The notes under the pieces: model-generated
What the model saw: the letters and a program-made list of their open reading frames with translations, nothing else
Told to the model about the DNA's origin: nothing
Database searches by the model: none
Made by a program: the position numbers and the translations under genes
Part shown: positions 39,006 to 47,973 of the stretch, in pieces
Layout of the letters: every line of letters begins with the position of its first letter
Position numbering within the stretch: the first letter of the stretch is position 1
Assembly: GCF_009068765.1 (NCBI RefSeq)
Contig: NZ_CP035534.1
Coordinates: forward strand, 1,054,001-1,118,000
Source of the DNA: Sulfurimonas hydrogeniphila
GTDB taxonomy: Bacteria > Campylobacterota > Campylobacteria > Campylobacterales > Sulfurimonadaceae
DNA: 64,000 bases
Direction: 5' to 3'

Positions 39006-39551
39006 ATGGGTAATTTAGATTTAATTCAATTAACAGAACAGACAAAAAAACTTACAGCTATGGTTGTAGAAGATGAAAAAGTAACGAACGAACTTTTGAG
39101 TTCTACGTTTAAAAACTTTTTTGCAAAAGTGGAATCATGTTTCGACGGTGATACGGCATTAAAAGTATATGAGCAGATGAAGCCGGATGTAGTTTTTGTC
39201 GACATTATTATGGAAGGAATGGACGGGATAGAACTTTCTCGTAAAATTCGCGAAATTAATCCAAGTCAAATCATTATAGTGATCTCTGCAAGTAACGATA
39301 TGGAAAAAATTTCTGCATCAATTGAAGTGGGTGTAAACAGTTTTATTCAAAAGCCTATTGACACGAAAAAAATTATAGAGCTTTTAGGTAATGTTGTTTC
39401 TATGGTGGCTAAAAAGAAAAAAGTAGAGACAAAAACATTTTCAATCTCTCTTCCTTTGGATTTATACGAAACTGTAAACGAGAATGCAAAAGCAGAAAGT
39501 ATTTCTAAAAATGCCGTCATTATCAGAGCACTTCGTAGCTTTTATGAATAA
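39006..39551 (+). CDS. Response regulator with ribbon-helix-helix C-terminus
   Basis: Residues 13-135 form a receiver domain: MVVEDEKV with the acidic pocket, FVDIIMEGMDG with the phospho-aspartate near residue 60, VISASND and the lysine in FIQKPID. After a basic linker (MVAKKKKVETK) the last 45 residues, TFSISLPLDLYETVNENAKA and SISKNAVIIRALRSFYE, match an Arc/MetJ-type ribbon-helix-helix DNA-binding fold instead of the usual winged helix. No kinase gene is adjacent, so it is an orphan regulator. Target genes are unknown. Confidence 0.85.
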   Translation: MGNLDLIQLTEQTKKLTAMVVEDEKVTNELLSSTFKNFFAKVESCFDGDTALKVYEQMKPDVVFVDIIMEGMDGIELSRKIREINPSQIIIVISASNDMEKISASIEVGVNSFIQKPIDTKKIIELLGNVVSMVAKKKKVETKTFSISLPLDLYETVNENAKAESISKNAVIIRALRSFYE

Positions 39552-39596
39552 TTAACGAAATATATAGATTTTATCTTTTTTTAAGGATATTGTCTA

Positions 39597-39602
39597 TATA
39601 AT
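39597..39602 (+). promoter_or_regulatory. -10 box of tRNA-Glu
   Basis: TATAAT 28 bases upstream of the mature tRNA 5' end. Confidence 0.5.
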
Positions 39603-39629
39603 TTCGGCTCAACAAAAGTTGAGCATGTT

Positions 39630-39704
39630 GGCCCCGTCGTCTAGCGGTTAGGATCCATGGTTTTCATCCATGTTACAGGAGTTCGATTCTCCTCGGGGTC
39701 ACCA
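39630..39704 (+). tRNA. tRNA-Glu (anticodon TTC)
   Basis: Acceptor GGCCCCG with the matching CGGGGTC and A, then encoded CCA; D arm GTCTAGCGGTTAGGA; anticodon stem CATGG/CCATG with loop TTTTCAT giving TTC; T arm GGAGTTCGATTCTCC. Total 75 bases. It stands alone, 167 bases from the converging GlnRS gene. Confidence 0.97.
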
Positions 39705-39792
39705 ACTTTTCTTCCTTTTTCCCAATCATAAAATATCATCTATGCAACTGTCAAATACAATAATACACTCGCCTATTCAAAAATCATTCGGA

Positions 39793-39831
39793 ACCCGTAC
39801 TTTCAATGCTAAAGAAAGAGTGCGGGCTTTG
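39793..39831. repeat. Inverted flanking element of glnS, downstream copy
   Basis: ACCCGTACTTTC (39793-39804) and GTGCGGGCTTTG (39820-39831) can fold into an interrupted hairpin and may terminate glnS. The reverse complements of both 12-base blocks recur on the other side of the gene at 42175-42200. The gap 39705-39870 holds nothing else I can identify. Confidence 0.7.
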
Positions 39832-39870
39832 TGCCTTTAATAACTAAGGCCAGGAGGTTGTGAAAAAATA

Positions 39871-42129
39871 TCAAATCGCCAATTTTTGTTTTACAAGCTC
39901 ATTTACAATTTTAGGATTTGCTTTACCCCCTGTCTTTTTCAATACCTGTCCTACAAAGAAACCAAACAGCTTGTTATTCCCTGCTTTGTATTTTGCCACA
40001 TTATCAGGATTGTTTGCAATAACTTCATCGATAACAGGTAAAATTTGAGCCGGATCACTGATCTGCACCAGCCCTTTTGCTTGAACTATCTGCGTCGGGT
40101 TTTCTCCACTCTTTGACATATCCTCAAACACCTGTTTGGCAATTTTACTTGAGATAATATCTTCTTCAATCATTTTTGCCAGTTGTGCTATATGCACGGG
40201 GCCGAATTTCAGCGTCTCTGCATCTGTGTTTTTAAGCACTCTGGCTACTTCATTGACTACAATATTTGAGAGTGTGACAGGCGCGTTACATGTACAGAGT
40301 GCCTCTTCAAAAAAGTCACAGAGAAAGGCATCACGAGCCAGCGTATTTGCAACCTCATTGTTGAGTTTCAGTGTATCTGTATATTTTTCAAATACTTTTT
40401 TTTGCTCCTCTGTCATAGGTGTTACTTCACCGTCTATTTGTACCTGTTTGGCTTTTTGTTGTGTTGCCTGCTGTTTTGGTTTTTCTTTTTTCGTCCAGGA
40501 GTCTTTCAGTCCGACAATTTTGTTAAATACAGGGTGCGCATCGCTGTAATCAACCGGATCAGCATAAAAATAGCCTTGTCTCTCAAACTGAAACCTCTCA
40601 TCCGGTTTTTCAAGTATCACAGCAGGTTCAATCAGCGCATTTTTAATGATTTGCAAAGAGTTTGGATTTAAGTCTTCAATCCCCTCCGGTGCTTCAGTTT
40701 TAAACAGTCTGTCGTACAGACGGATCTCTATTTTTTTTGCCTCTGCTGCGCTCACCCATTGAATGGCACTTTTTACTTTGATGCCGCTTGTATCTTTCGT
40801 ACCGCTTTTGGAATCGGGATAATACTCTGCTTTTATTTCTGTAATATTTCCATCGGCATCTTTAATGATCTCTTTACATGTAATGATATAGCCGTGTCTT
40901 AGTCTCACAGGCTGTTCAGGAGTAAGACGGAAGTAACCTTTTGGAGGATTCTCTTCAAAGTCTGCCCGTTCGATATAAAGCTCTTTTGAAAAAGGAATCT
41001 TTCTTGAACCCTCTTTTGGAACATCATGCGGATAGTACGGTGCCTCAATCTCCTCAGAGCCTTCATAGTTTTCAATTGTGACCTTCAAAGGGTCCATCAC
41101 GCACATGACACGGGGAACTTTTGTGTTTAAATCATCGCGTATAGAAAATTCAAGCTGTGCAACATCAACCACAGAGTTTGCTTTTGCTATACCGATTTGC
41201 TCACAAAAATTTAAAATGGACTCCGGTGTGTATCCTCTCCTTCTGTACCCTGCAATTGTAGGCAGACGAGGATCGTCCCATCCGTTTACATAGCCTCCCT
41301 CAACCAGTTCCAAAAGTTTTCTTTTGCTCATCACTGTATAGTTGATGTTGAGTCTTGCAAATTCATACTGATAGGGACGGGGCGGTTTCAGTTCAAGCGT
41401 ATCGAGTACCCAGTCGTAAATATCACGATTGTTTTCAAATTCCAAGGTACAAATTGAGTGTGTGACCCCCTCTATATAATCAGACAAACAGTGTGCAAAA
41501 TCATACATCGGGTAGATTGACCATGTATCCCCTGCTCTAAAGTGATGTGCATGTCTTATACGGTATAAAAGCGGGTCTCTCATTTTCATATTGGCTGCAC
41601 CCATATCTATCTTAGCCCGTAAAACATGCTCACCGTCTTTAAATTCGCCCTTTTTCATTCTTTGGAAAAGATCGAGATTTTCTTCAACACTTCTGCTTGC
41701 ATATTTACTGCGCTTTCCGGGCTGTGTAACAGTGCCGCGGTATTGGCGTATTTCATCTTCGCTCAGACTGTCGACATAGGCTTTGCCCATTTTGATAAGC
41801 TGCACCGCATAATCATATATCTGAGAAAAATAATCAGAGGTAAAATAAAGATTCTCACCCCAGTCAAATCCAAGCCATCTGACGGCATCTTCAAGAGCTT
41901 CTACATACTTTGTATCTTCTTTTGTCGGATTGGTGTCATCCATTCGCAGGTTGCAGTGACCGTTATAATCACGGGCAATACCAAAATTTATAGATATGGA
42001 CTTGGCATGTCCGATATGCGGAAAACCGTTGGGCTCGGGCGGAAACCTTGTTACTATCTCTTTGTATTTTCCTGATTTTAAATCATTTTCAACTATTGTA
42101 CGTAAAAAATCTTTTTTTTTATTGTTCAT
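39871..42129 (-). CDS. glnS: Glutaminyl-tRNA synthetase fused to a YqeY-like domain
   Basis: Charges tRNA-Gln directly. Residues 1-560 are a class I GlnRS: TRFPPEPNGFPHIGHAKSI with HIGH at 38-41, LRMDDTNPTKED, and the KMSKS variant VMSKRKLLELVEGGYV near 275, then the two-barrel anticodon domain. After a Lys/Gln-rich linker, residues 590-752 (EEQKKVFEKYTDTLKLNNEVA ... KKTGGKANPKIVNELVK) match the YqeY/GatB tail domain, which improves tRNA affinity in the Deinococcus enzyme. Many Campylobacterota lack GlnRS and use GatCAB amidation, so gene transfer is plausible. Inverted repeats flank the gene. Confidence 0.93.
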   Translation of the reverse strand: MNNKKKDFLRTIVENDLKSGKYKEIVTRFPPEPNGFPHIGHAKSISINFGIARDYNGHCNLRMDDTNPTKEDTKYVEALEDAVRWLGFDWGENLYFTSDYFSQIYDYAVQLIKMGKAYVDSLSEDEIRQYRGTVTQPGKRSKYASRSVEENLDLFQRMKKGEFKDGEHVLRAKIDMGAANMKMRDPLLYRIRHAHHFRAGDTWSIYPMYDFAHCLSDYIEGVTHSICTLEFENNRDIYDWVLDTLELKPPRPYQYEFARLNINYTVMSKRKLLELVEGGYVNGWDDPRLPTIAGYRRRGYTPESILNFCEQIGIAKANSVVDVAQLEFSIRDDLNTKVPRVMCVMDPLKVTIENYEGSEEIEAPYYPHDVPKEGSRKIPFSKELYIERADFEENPPKGYFRLTPEQPVRLRHGYIITCKEIIKDADGNITEIKAEYYPDSKSGTKDTSGIKVKSAIQWVSAAEAKKIEIRLYDRLFKTEAPEGIEDLNPNSLQIIKNALIEPAVILEKPDERFQFERQGYFYADPVDYSDAHPVFNKIVGLKDSWTKKEKPKQQATQQKAKQVQIDGEVTPMTEEQKKVFEKYTDTLKLNNEVANTLARDAFLCDFFEEALCTCNAPVTLSNIVVNEVARVLKNTDAETLKFGPVHIAQLAKMIEEDIISSKIAKQVFEDMSKSGENPTQIVQAKGLVQISDPAQILPVIDEVIANNPDNVAKYKAGNNKLFGFFVGQVLKKTGGKANPKIVNELVKQKLAI

Positions 42130-42174
42130 TGTTTTTAAACCTTTTATTGTCAGCCATTGAGTCTTTTAAAAATA

Positions 42175-42200
42175 CAAAGCCCGCACGCGAAAGTACGGGT
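42175..42200. repeat. Inverted flanking element of glnS, upstream copy
   Basis: CAAAGCCCGCAC and GAAAGTACGGGT are exact reverse complements of the two blocks at 39820-39831 and 39793-39804, with only 2 bases between them here against 15 there. The pair brackets glnS in inverted orientation. Confidence 0.75.
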
Positions 42201-42311
42201 CTTGAGAAACTGCTTCACTTAATGGCATTGAAGGAGTACATTTTAACAAATCATAGCTTATAATTAATCAAAAGTTTGTTAGAATTACAAAAAATTTATC
42301 TAGGAATGTTA

Positions 42312-43577
42312 ATGCTAAGATTTGCGTCCAGCCCTATTGGAGACATGCATATAAATGATTTAAGAATTGCACTCTTAAACTACATTGTATCAAAACAAAA
42401 AAATGAAGATTTCATTGTAAGAATAGAAGATATAGACAAAGAAAAAGTTATGCACAATAAAGACCAGGAAACCCTGGATATTTTAGGACTTTTTGGAATT
42501 GAATATTCTCACGTGGTGTATCAAAGCCAAAACCTTCGTTTTCATTCGGCTATGGCTCTGCAACTTTTGCATGAGAAAAAAGCTTTTTCCTGTTTTTGTT
42601 CCGATGAATGGTTGCAAAAAAAGCGCAGTGAAGCAGAAAAAGCGCAAAAAGAGTACCATTATGATGATGCATGCAGAAATCTTCCTGCCGAACTTGTCAT
42701 TGACAATACAGCCCCTTTTACTGTAAGAATAGTACGTCCTGATACACCAGTCATTGTAAAAGACCGGCTTAAAGGTGCAATCAGTTTTGAACCTGATGCT
42801 GTTGACAGTTTTGTGATCATGAATCACGATAAAACGCCTGCCTATGATTTTGCCTGTGCGGTAGATGATATGCTGAGTGATGTTTCAATGATTATTTGCG
42901 ATGAAAAATATCTCAACAATACACCAAAACAGGTACATGTAAGAAACCAGCTCCAATATAACAAAGAGATTGAATATACCCACCTGCACGGTATACAGAA
43001 CAGTGTCAGTGTAAAACAGCTTTTGGAGGAAGGATATTTGCCCGAAGCTATTTCAAATTATTTAATATCAATCGGCAGCAATCCTCCAAAAGAGATTTTT
43101 ACACTCAAAGAAGCGACAGAATGGTTTGACCTGGACAAACTTGCAGATAATCCTGTCCGTTTTGATCAGGATAGGCTGAAACAGATCAACAAAGAGCATT
43201 TAAAAAACCTGGATGCAACAGAGTTGTCTCGTTATGTAGGATTTGCCGACCCGGAAATCGGAGAACTTACACGTATTTATCTTGAAGAAGCGGGGACTAC
43301 AAAAGAGTTGAAAGAAAAAATTGCTTCTATTTTTGCAAAAAGAGTTACTGCCCACGGATTTGCAGAAGAAATGGAGTCAATGGCAAAAGCGATAAAAAAT
43401 GCGCCCTACTTTGAAGAGTATAATGATTTTAAAAACTATATCATGGATAAAACAGGGCTTAAAGATGAAAACTTTTTAAAACCGTTGCGTATACTTCTTA
43501 CAAATGCCGAACATGGGCCTACTATAGAAAAAGTATATAAATATCTGAAAAACTATCTGAAGGAGATTATCAAATGA
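42312..43577 (+). CDS. Degenerate glutamyl-tRNA synthetase paralogue
   Basis: An intact 421-residue frame with clear GluRS ancestry (LRFASSPIGDMHINDLRIAL, FIVRIEDIDKEK, SFVIMNHDKTPAYDFACAVDD, NTPKQVHVRNQL, EEGYLPEAISNYLISIG). The catalytic signatures are lost: HIGH reads HIND (residues 13-16), the RGxDH loop reads ICDEKY near 195, and the segment that should carry KLSKR between the HL motif and SVxxLLEEGYLP is missing near 225-235. Start chosen at 42312, where AGGA is 6 bases upstream. It is probably unable to activate glutamate; a pseudo-enzyme or decaying GluRS2 is likely. Overlaps yggT by 4 bases. Confidence 0.85.
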   Translation: MLRFASSPIGDMHINDLRIALLNYIVSKQKNEDFIVRIEDIDKEKVMHNKDQETLDILGLFGIEYSHVVYQSQNLRFHSAMALQLLHEKKAFSCFCSDEWLQKKRSEAEKAQKEYHYDDACRNLPAELVIDNTAPFTVRIVRPDTPVIVKDRLKGAISFEPDAVDSFVIMNHDKTPAYDFACAVDDMLSDVSMIICDEKYLNNTPKQVHVRNQLQYNKEIEYTHLHGIQNSVSVKQLLEEGYLPEAISNYLISIGSNPPKEIFTLKEATEWFDLDKLADNPVRFDQDRLKQINKEHLKNLDATELSRYVGFADPEIGELTRIYLEEAGTTKELKEKIASIFAKRVTAHGFAEEMESMAKAIKNAPYFEEYNDFKNYIMDKTGLKDENFLKPLRILLTNAEHGPTIEKVYKYLKNYLKEIIK

Positions 43578-43852
43578 GTGCATTAGTTGAAATTATACAG
43601 GGGATCGGCGGAATTTTTATAGGACTTGTAAATGTCTATATCTGGGTGATTATTATTGCAGCGCTGCTGAGTTTTGTGAATCCCGATCCATATAACCCTG
43701 TTGTGCAGTTTCTTCACAGAGTAACAAATCCGGCATACGCGTTTGTAAGAAGATTTATGCGAACAGATTTAAATGGTCTGGATTTCGCACCGCTTATCAT
43801 TATTATAGCACTGCAGGTTCTTATTGTAATTTTACAGTCCATACTTTATTAA
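43574..43852 (+). CDS. YggT family membrane protein
   Basis: 92 residues with two hydrophobic helices (about 10-33 and 71-91) and the intervening motif NPVVQFLHRVTNPAYAFVRR, the YggT signature. The family is implicated in membrane or osmotic functions and often lies near division genes; function is not firmly known. ATG overlaps the preceding stop (ATGA) and has AAGGAG upstream. Confidence 0.88.
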   Translation: MSALVEIIQGIGGIFIGLVNVYIWVIIIAALLSFVNPDPYNPVVQFLHRVTNPAYAFVRRFMRTDLNGLDFAPLIIIIALQVLIVILQSILY

Positions 43853-43863
43853 AGGTGTCCTTT

Positions 43864-44319
43864 TCAACGTTTAAAAGTCAGAATTGTACTGTTTTGTCCT
43901 AATTGGATTTTTAAATGCAAAGTCTCTTTGTTCTGCTTTGCAAATCCGACAAGGTAGTACTTGTTCCATTTTGCATGAAATGATGTAAGTGCTGTAAATT
44001 CATTTTGGACAGGTAATGATTCTACAAGGATTGCAGGTTTTTCGTTGAGATAAAATTCTACTTTGCTCTTTTTGTTTTTTTTATAAAGATAGAGATAGAA
44101 ATATTCATAATCTTTGTAAATTTTCGGATCTGTTTTGTTTAAATACACAGCAGTTACAATTGCGACTACGTCAGCTTTTGTATTGATAACTTTGCTGCTT
44201 TGCAGATTGTCTTCGGCCAACTCTTGAGAATTTTTTAAATGAAATCTTTCAAATGCATTTTTTTGCGCGCACCCCAAAAAAGTTATCAGTAATAAGAGTA
44301 TTGGTAGTGAAAATTTCAT
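43864..44319 (-). CDS. Putative lipoprotein of unknown function
   Basis: A hydrophobic signal followed by a lipobox, LITFLGC, with the acylated cysteine at residue 17. The mature 135-residue part has many Tyr and Lys residues and predicted beta strands (YEYFYLYLYKKNKKSKVEFY) and ends in a basic strand. I do not recognise the family. It converges with yggT and stands alone on this strand, 97 bases from the divergent mobB start. Confidence 0.75.
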   Translation of the reverse strand: MKFSLPILLLLITFLGCAQKNAFERFHLKNSQELAEDNLQSSKVINTKADVVAIVTAVYLNKTDPKIYKDYEYFYLYLYKKNKKSKVEFYLNEKPAILVESLPVQNEFTALTSFHAKWNKYYLVGFAKQNKETLHLKIQLGQNSTILTFKR

Positions 44320-44370
44320 TTTTTGGCCCTATTCTTTTTTGGAATTATATCTTATTAAACTCTTCTTTTG

Positions 44371-44376
44371 TATAAT
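44371..44376 (+). promoter_or_regulatory. -10 box (TATAAT) of mobB-fbp
   Basis: TATAAT preceded by T-rich DNA, 41 bases before the TTG start of mobB. Confidence 0.5.
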
Positions 44377-44416
44377 GGCCTAAAATTTTTAAAGAAAAGT
44401 CACAAGGACTTATATA

Positions 44417-44920
44417 TTGAAAAAAAGATTAGCAGTTGCATTTACCGGACCCTCTAACAGCGGTAAAACAACATTGATACTCAAAGTTGCCAGAAAACTC
44501 ATACATGAACATCATTTGGAAGTAGCTATCATAAAGCATGACCCAAAAGACAAGGCTAGATTTGATGTTGTCGGCAAAGACAGTTACAAATTCAGTGATA
44601 CCGGGGCAGAAGTCATTGTGACTTCTCCAAACAGAACAACCTACTTTTCACACCGTCATGCCGATTTGGATGAAATGATACGCATGTTTCGTGATTTTGA
44701 TATTTTACTCGTTGAAGGGCTGAAAAATCTACCTCTGCCAAGAATAAGCATATTTAGAAACAGTATAGATGAAGATTACTTTCCTTATATGAATGCGCTT
44801 GCTGTTGATGAAAGTATAGATATTGAAAAATACACTTTGCCAAAAGATGTTGATGTTTTAGATTTAAATGACACAGATGAAGTGATAACATGGATACAAA
44901 AAAATGCAAAAAAAGTTTAA
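44417..44920 (+). CDS. mobB: Molybdopterin-guanine dinucleotide biosynthesis protein MobB
   Basis: GTP-binding accessory protein of molybdenum cofactor maturation. P-loop AFTGPSNSGKTTLIL at the N-terminus, IIKHDPKDKARFDVVGKDSYKF with the metal/nucleotide contact, GAEVIVTSPNRTTYF and LLVEGLKNLPLPRISIFR are typical. Start is TTG with AAGGA 10 bases upstream. 167 residues is family size. The partner mobA is not nearby; fbp follows after 12 bases. Confidence 0.9.
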   Translation: MKKRLAVAFTGPSNSGKTTLILKVARKLIHEHHLEVAIIKHDPKDKARFDVVGKDSYKFSDTGAEVIVTSPNRTTYFSHRHADLDEMIRMFRDFDILLVEGLKNLPLPRISIFRNSIDEDYFPYMNALAVDESIDIEKYTLPKDVDVLDLNDTDEVITWIQKNAKKV

Positions 44921-44932
44921 AAAGGAAAAAAA

Positions 44933-45775
44933 ATGAGAGATATATTTGATGCAATTCAAAAAAGTGCCAAAAGAATTAAAGAAGCAATTGACACAAAAGA
45001 CATAGGATACTCACAGCTCGAAAACAGTTCTGGCGAAACACAGCTTGAACTTGACATAAAATGTGACATGATTATTGAAGAAGAATTTTCAAAAGTTTCT
45101 TCTATCCATACGGTTGCCAGTGAAGAAAAAGAGCATGAAGAGGTTTTACATGAAAACGGCAAATATTTTATTGCCTACGACCCGCTTGACGGTTCATCAT
45201 TAATAGATGTAAATTTGAGCGTAGGATCGATTTTTGGCATTTATGAGGGTGCGTTTGGAACACAAAAAATGGTTGCTGCCTGCTATGTTGTTTATGGTCC
45301 GCGCGTTGAAATGGTCTTTTCACAAAACAAAACAAAGCTTTATCTGCTGCAGGCCGGTGAATTTGAGTTTGTCAAAGAGATACGACTCAACGAAAAAGGC
45401 AAACTGATGGCTCCGGGAGGAACGCAGCAAAACTGGAAAAAATACCACAAAGCCATGATAGACGGTTTTTTTGCAGAGGGGTACCGTCTGCGATACTCCG
45501 GCGGTATGGTACCTGACCTGCATCAGATTCTGCTCAAAGGCGGCGGACTTTTCAGCTATCCTGCTACAAGTGATAAACCAGAAGGAAAACTTCGCCGTTT
45601 GTTTGAAGTGTTTCCTTTTGCTTTTGTGTTTAAAACTTCAGGAGGAGAGGCCGTTGACGGAAAAGATGAAATTTTAACTCTTGGTCATGCACATATTCAT
45701 GACACTTCACCGTGTTTTTTTGGTTCAAAATATGAAATAGACCGAGTGAAAGAAGTATATGCAAGAAACGCATAA
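44933..45775 (+). CDS. fbp: Fructose-1,6-bisphosphatase, class I
   Basis: Gluconeogenic phosphatase releasing fructose 6-phosphate, needed when sugars are built from C3 compounds as in an autotroph. Metal and phosphate motifs [31 protein letters not shown] and the C-terminal [12 protein letters not shown] are present. At 280 residues it is shorter than E. coli Fbp (332), as in relatives. AAGGA upstream of ATG. Its 3' end overlaps the next small gene by 17 bases. Confidence 0.95.
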   Translation: MRDIFDAIQKSAKRIKEAIDTKDIGYSQLENSSGETQLELDIKCDMIIEEEFSKVSSIHTVASEEKEHEEVLHENGKYFIAYDPLDGSSLIDVNLSVGSIFGIYEGAFGTQKMVAACYVVYGPRVEMVFSQNKTKLYLLQAGEFEFVKEIRLNEKGKLMAPGGTQQNWKKYHKAMIDGFFAEGYRLRYSGGMVPDLHQILLKGGGLFSYPATSDKPEGKLRRLFEVFPFAFVFKTSGGEAVDGKDEILTLGHAHIHDTSPCFFGSKYEIDRVKEVYARNA

Positions 45776-45965
45776 AAAGCCTAAAGACAAATTTGAACTG
45801 CATCTTGATGAAATGATACAAAAAGTTCAGGAGTGTCAAGAGCAAAAAAATCATAAAAGCTGCAGTGTGTGTGAGCACTATTTTGGCTGCGAGCTGCGAA
45901 ATGAATATATAAAAGCCGTTTATAACAGCATGTCAAAAGGCGAAACAGGCGGTTTTGAATTTTAA
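45759..45965 (+). CDS. Small cysteine-motif protein (68 aa)
   Basis: Starts inside the end of fbp (17-base overlap, different frame). It has the cluster [10 protein letters not shown] after an acidic helix ([13 protein letters not shown]), suggesting a zinc or iron-sulfur site, although only three or four cysteines are available. The family is unknown to me. It is followed by metG after 61 bases. The overlap and absence of its own promoter indicate co-expression with fbp. Confidence 0.75.
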   Translation: MQETHKKPKDKFELHLDEMIQKVQECQEQKNHKSCSVCEHYFGCELRNEYIKAVYNSMSKGETGGFEF

Positions 45966-46026
45966 TACTATTGGCAATAGTAAACATTTTAGATAAAATA
46001 CATTAAATATTTAACAGGAACATACA

Positions 46027-47973
46027 TTGAGTAAATACATAACAACACCTATATACTATGTCAACGGAGAGGCTCACATCGGGCATGCTTACACGACTTT
46101 CATTGCAGATACTCTGGCACGCTATGAGAGACTCAAAGGTGAAGATACTTTCTTTTTGACAGGAACAGATGAACACGGACAAAAGATAGAAGAGTCTGCA
46201 AAAAAAGCAGGAAAACCTACACAGGAGTTTGCAGACGAAATCAGTGCGACTTTTAAGAATCTTTGGGATGAGTTCGGTATAAGTTATGACAAGTTTATAC
46301 GAACAACTGATGAAGAACACAAAAAAGGTGTACAAAAAGCTTTTGAAGTGATGTATGCAAAAGGTGATATTTACAAGGACTTCTATGAAGGTCATTATTG
46401 TGTAAGCTGTGAAACATTTTTTCCCGAAACACAGCTTATAGACAGTGAATTTTGCCCTGACTGCGGAAGAACGACAAGTGTGGTAAAGGAAGAGAGCTAT
46501 TTTTTCAGACTTTCAAACTATGAAGATAAGCTGCTGGAACATTATGCAAGTCATCCTGATTTTATTATGCCCCGCTCGCGTGCAAATGAAGTTGTAAATT
46601 TTGTAAAAGGCGGTCTGCGTGACCTTTCTGTAACACGTACATCGTTTAGCTGGGGGGTGAAAATGCCTAAAAGTATCGGGGATGACAAACATGTTATGTA
46701 TGTTTGGCTTGACGCACTTTTAAACTATATCACAGCTCTTGGTTATGGTTCGGATGAAAAACTTATGAATTATTGGCCGGCTGATGTTCATTTTGTCGGG
46801 AAAGATATTCTTCGTTTTCATGCTATTTACTGGCCTGCATTTTTAATGAGTCTGGATCTCCCTCTTCCTAAGCATATCGGTGCGCATGGCTGGTGGACAC
46901 GAGACGGTGAAAAAATGAGCAAGTCAAAAGGAAATGTTGTTTCTCCAAAAGAAGTTGCGGATGCCTATGGTGTAGAAAATCTCCGTTACTTTATGCTTAG
47001 AGAAGTTCCTTTTGGCCAAGACGGTGATTTTTCACAACGTGCTTTTATAGACCGTATAAACTCTGAACTTTCGAATGATCTTGGAAATCTGCTCAATCGT
47101 ATCATAGGTATGAGTGGAAAATATTCTGATTTTCAAATAGACAGCGTAGATGTAGAAAAATACCATTCTAAAGAGATTGAGCAAATGAATCTGATTTTGG
47201 ATTCTCTTGATACATTTTTAGAAAATCTGCAACCACACAGATATCTTGAAGAACTGTGGAAACTTTTTGCAATAGGAAACGGTGTTATACAAGAGTATGA
47301 ACCATGGGTAAAAATGAAAAACGGACAAAAAGACGAAGCACTCGCTACTGTAGCTGTTGTTGCAAATATACTGGCAAAAGCGGCTGTAATGCTTCACCCT
47401 GTTATGCCAAATACAACAAATATCATAGCGGATGCACTCTCTTTTGAAATAAATACAGCAAGTTACAAAGAGCTTATACTAGAGAAAAAACTGTTGAAAT
47501 TATTTAATATTAAAAAGGTGCCGCCTCTTTTTCCTAGAATTGAAGAACCTTTGATGCAAGAAGTGCCAAAGGCAGAACCTGTGACAGCAACAAAAAAAGA
47601 ACAAAGCTCCAAAAAACAAACAAAAGAGACGAAAAAAGAAAATGACAACCTTATTGAAATTGGTCAATTTTTTGAAACATCTCTGAAAGTCGGAACTGTT
47701 GTAGAAGCTGAGGAAGTACCAAAAAGTAAAAAACTTTTAAAATTACAGATTGATTTAGGCGAAGAGAATTTGAGACAGGTTGTTGCCGGTATAAAAGAGT
47801 TTTATTCTCCTGATAATTTGATAAATACTCAAGTGTGTGTTGTAGCCAACCTCAAACCTGCCAAATTAATGGGAATGATAAGTGAAGGAATGCTTCTTGC
47901 TGCAAAAGATGAAGACGGTCTTTGTCTAATCAGACCGGAAAAACCTAAAAAAGCAGGCACACCTGTTGGATGA
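46027..47973 (+). CDS. metG: Methionyl-tRNA synthetase
   Basis: Charges tRNA-Met. HIGH is in YYVNGEAHIGHAYTTF, the zinc knuckle is CVSCETFFPETQL plus CPDCGRT, and KMSKS is in GEKMSKSKGNV. The C-terminal 110 residues after a Lys-rich linker form the EMAP-II-like tRNA-binding domain (LKVGTVVEAEEVPKSKKL). At 648 residues it is the MetRS1-like layout. Start is TTG with AGGAA 7 bases upstream. Overlaps the next gene by 4 bases. Confidence 0.97.
   Translation: MSKYITTPIYYVNGEAHIGHAYTTFIADTLARYERLKGEDTFFLTGTDEHGQKIEESAKKAGKPTQEFADEISATFKNLWDEFGISYDKFIRTTDEEHKKGVQKAFEVMYAKGDIYKDFYEGHYCVSCETFFPETQLIDSEFCPDCGRTTSVVKEESYFFRLSNYEDKLLEHYASHPDFIMPRSRANEVVNFVKGGLRDLSVTRTSFSWGVKMPKSIGDDKHVMYVWLDALLNYITALGYGSDEKLMNYWPADVHFVGKDILRFHAIYWPAFLMSLDLPLPKHIGAHGWWTRDGEKMSKSKGNVVSPKEVADAYGVENLRYFMLREVPFGQDGDFSQRAFIDRINSELSNDLGNLLNRIIGMSGKYSDFQIDSVDVEKYHSKEIEQMNLILDSLDTFLENLQPHRYLEELWKLFAIGNGVIQEYEPWVKMKNGQKDEALATVAVVANILAKAAVMLHPVMPNTTNIIADALSFEINTASYKELILEKKLLKLFNIKKVPPLFPRIEEPLMQEVPKAEPVTATKKEQSSKKQTKETKKENDNLIEIGQFFETSLKVGTVVEAEEVPKSKKLLKLQIDLGEENLRQVVAGIKEFYSPDNLINTQVCVVANLKPAKLMGMISEGMLLAAKDEDGLCLIRPEKPKKAGTPVG

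Noticed and set aside
39793-42200. glnS flanks as integron attC sites or IS ends
   Set aside because: No GTTRRRY/RYYYAAC core, no target duplication and no integrase or transposase in the window.
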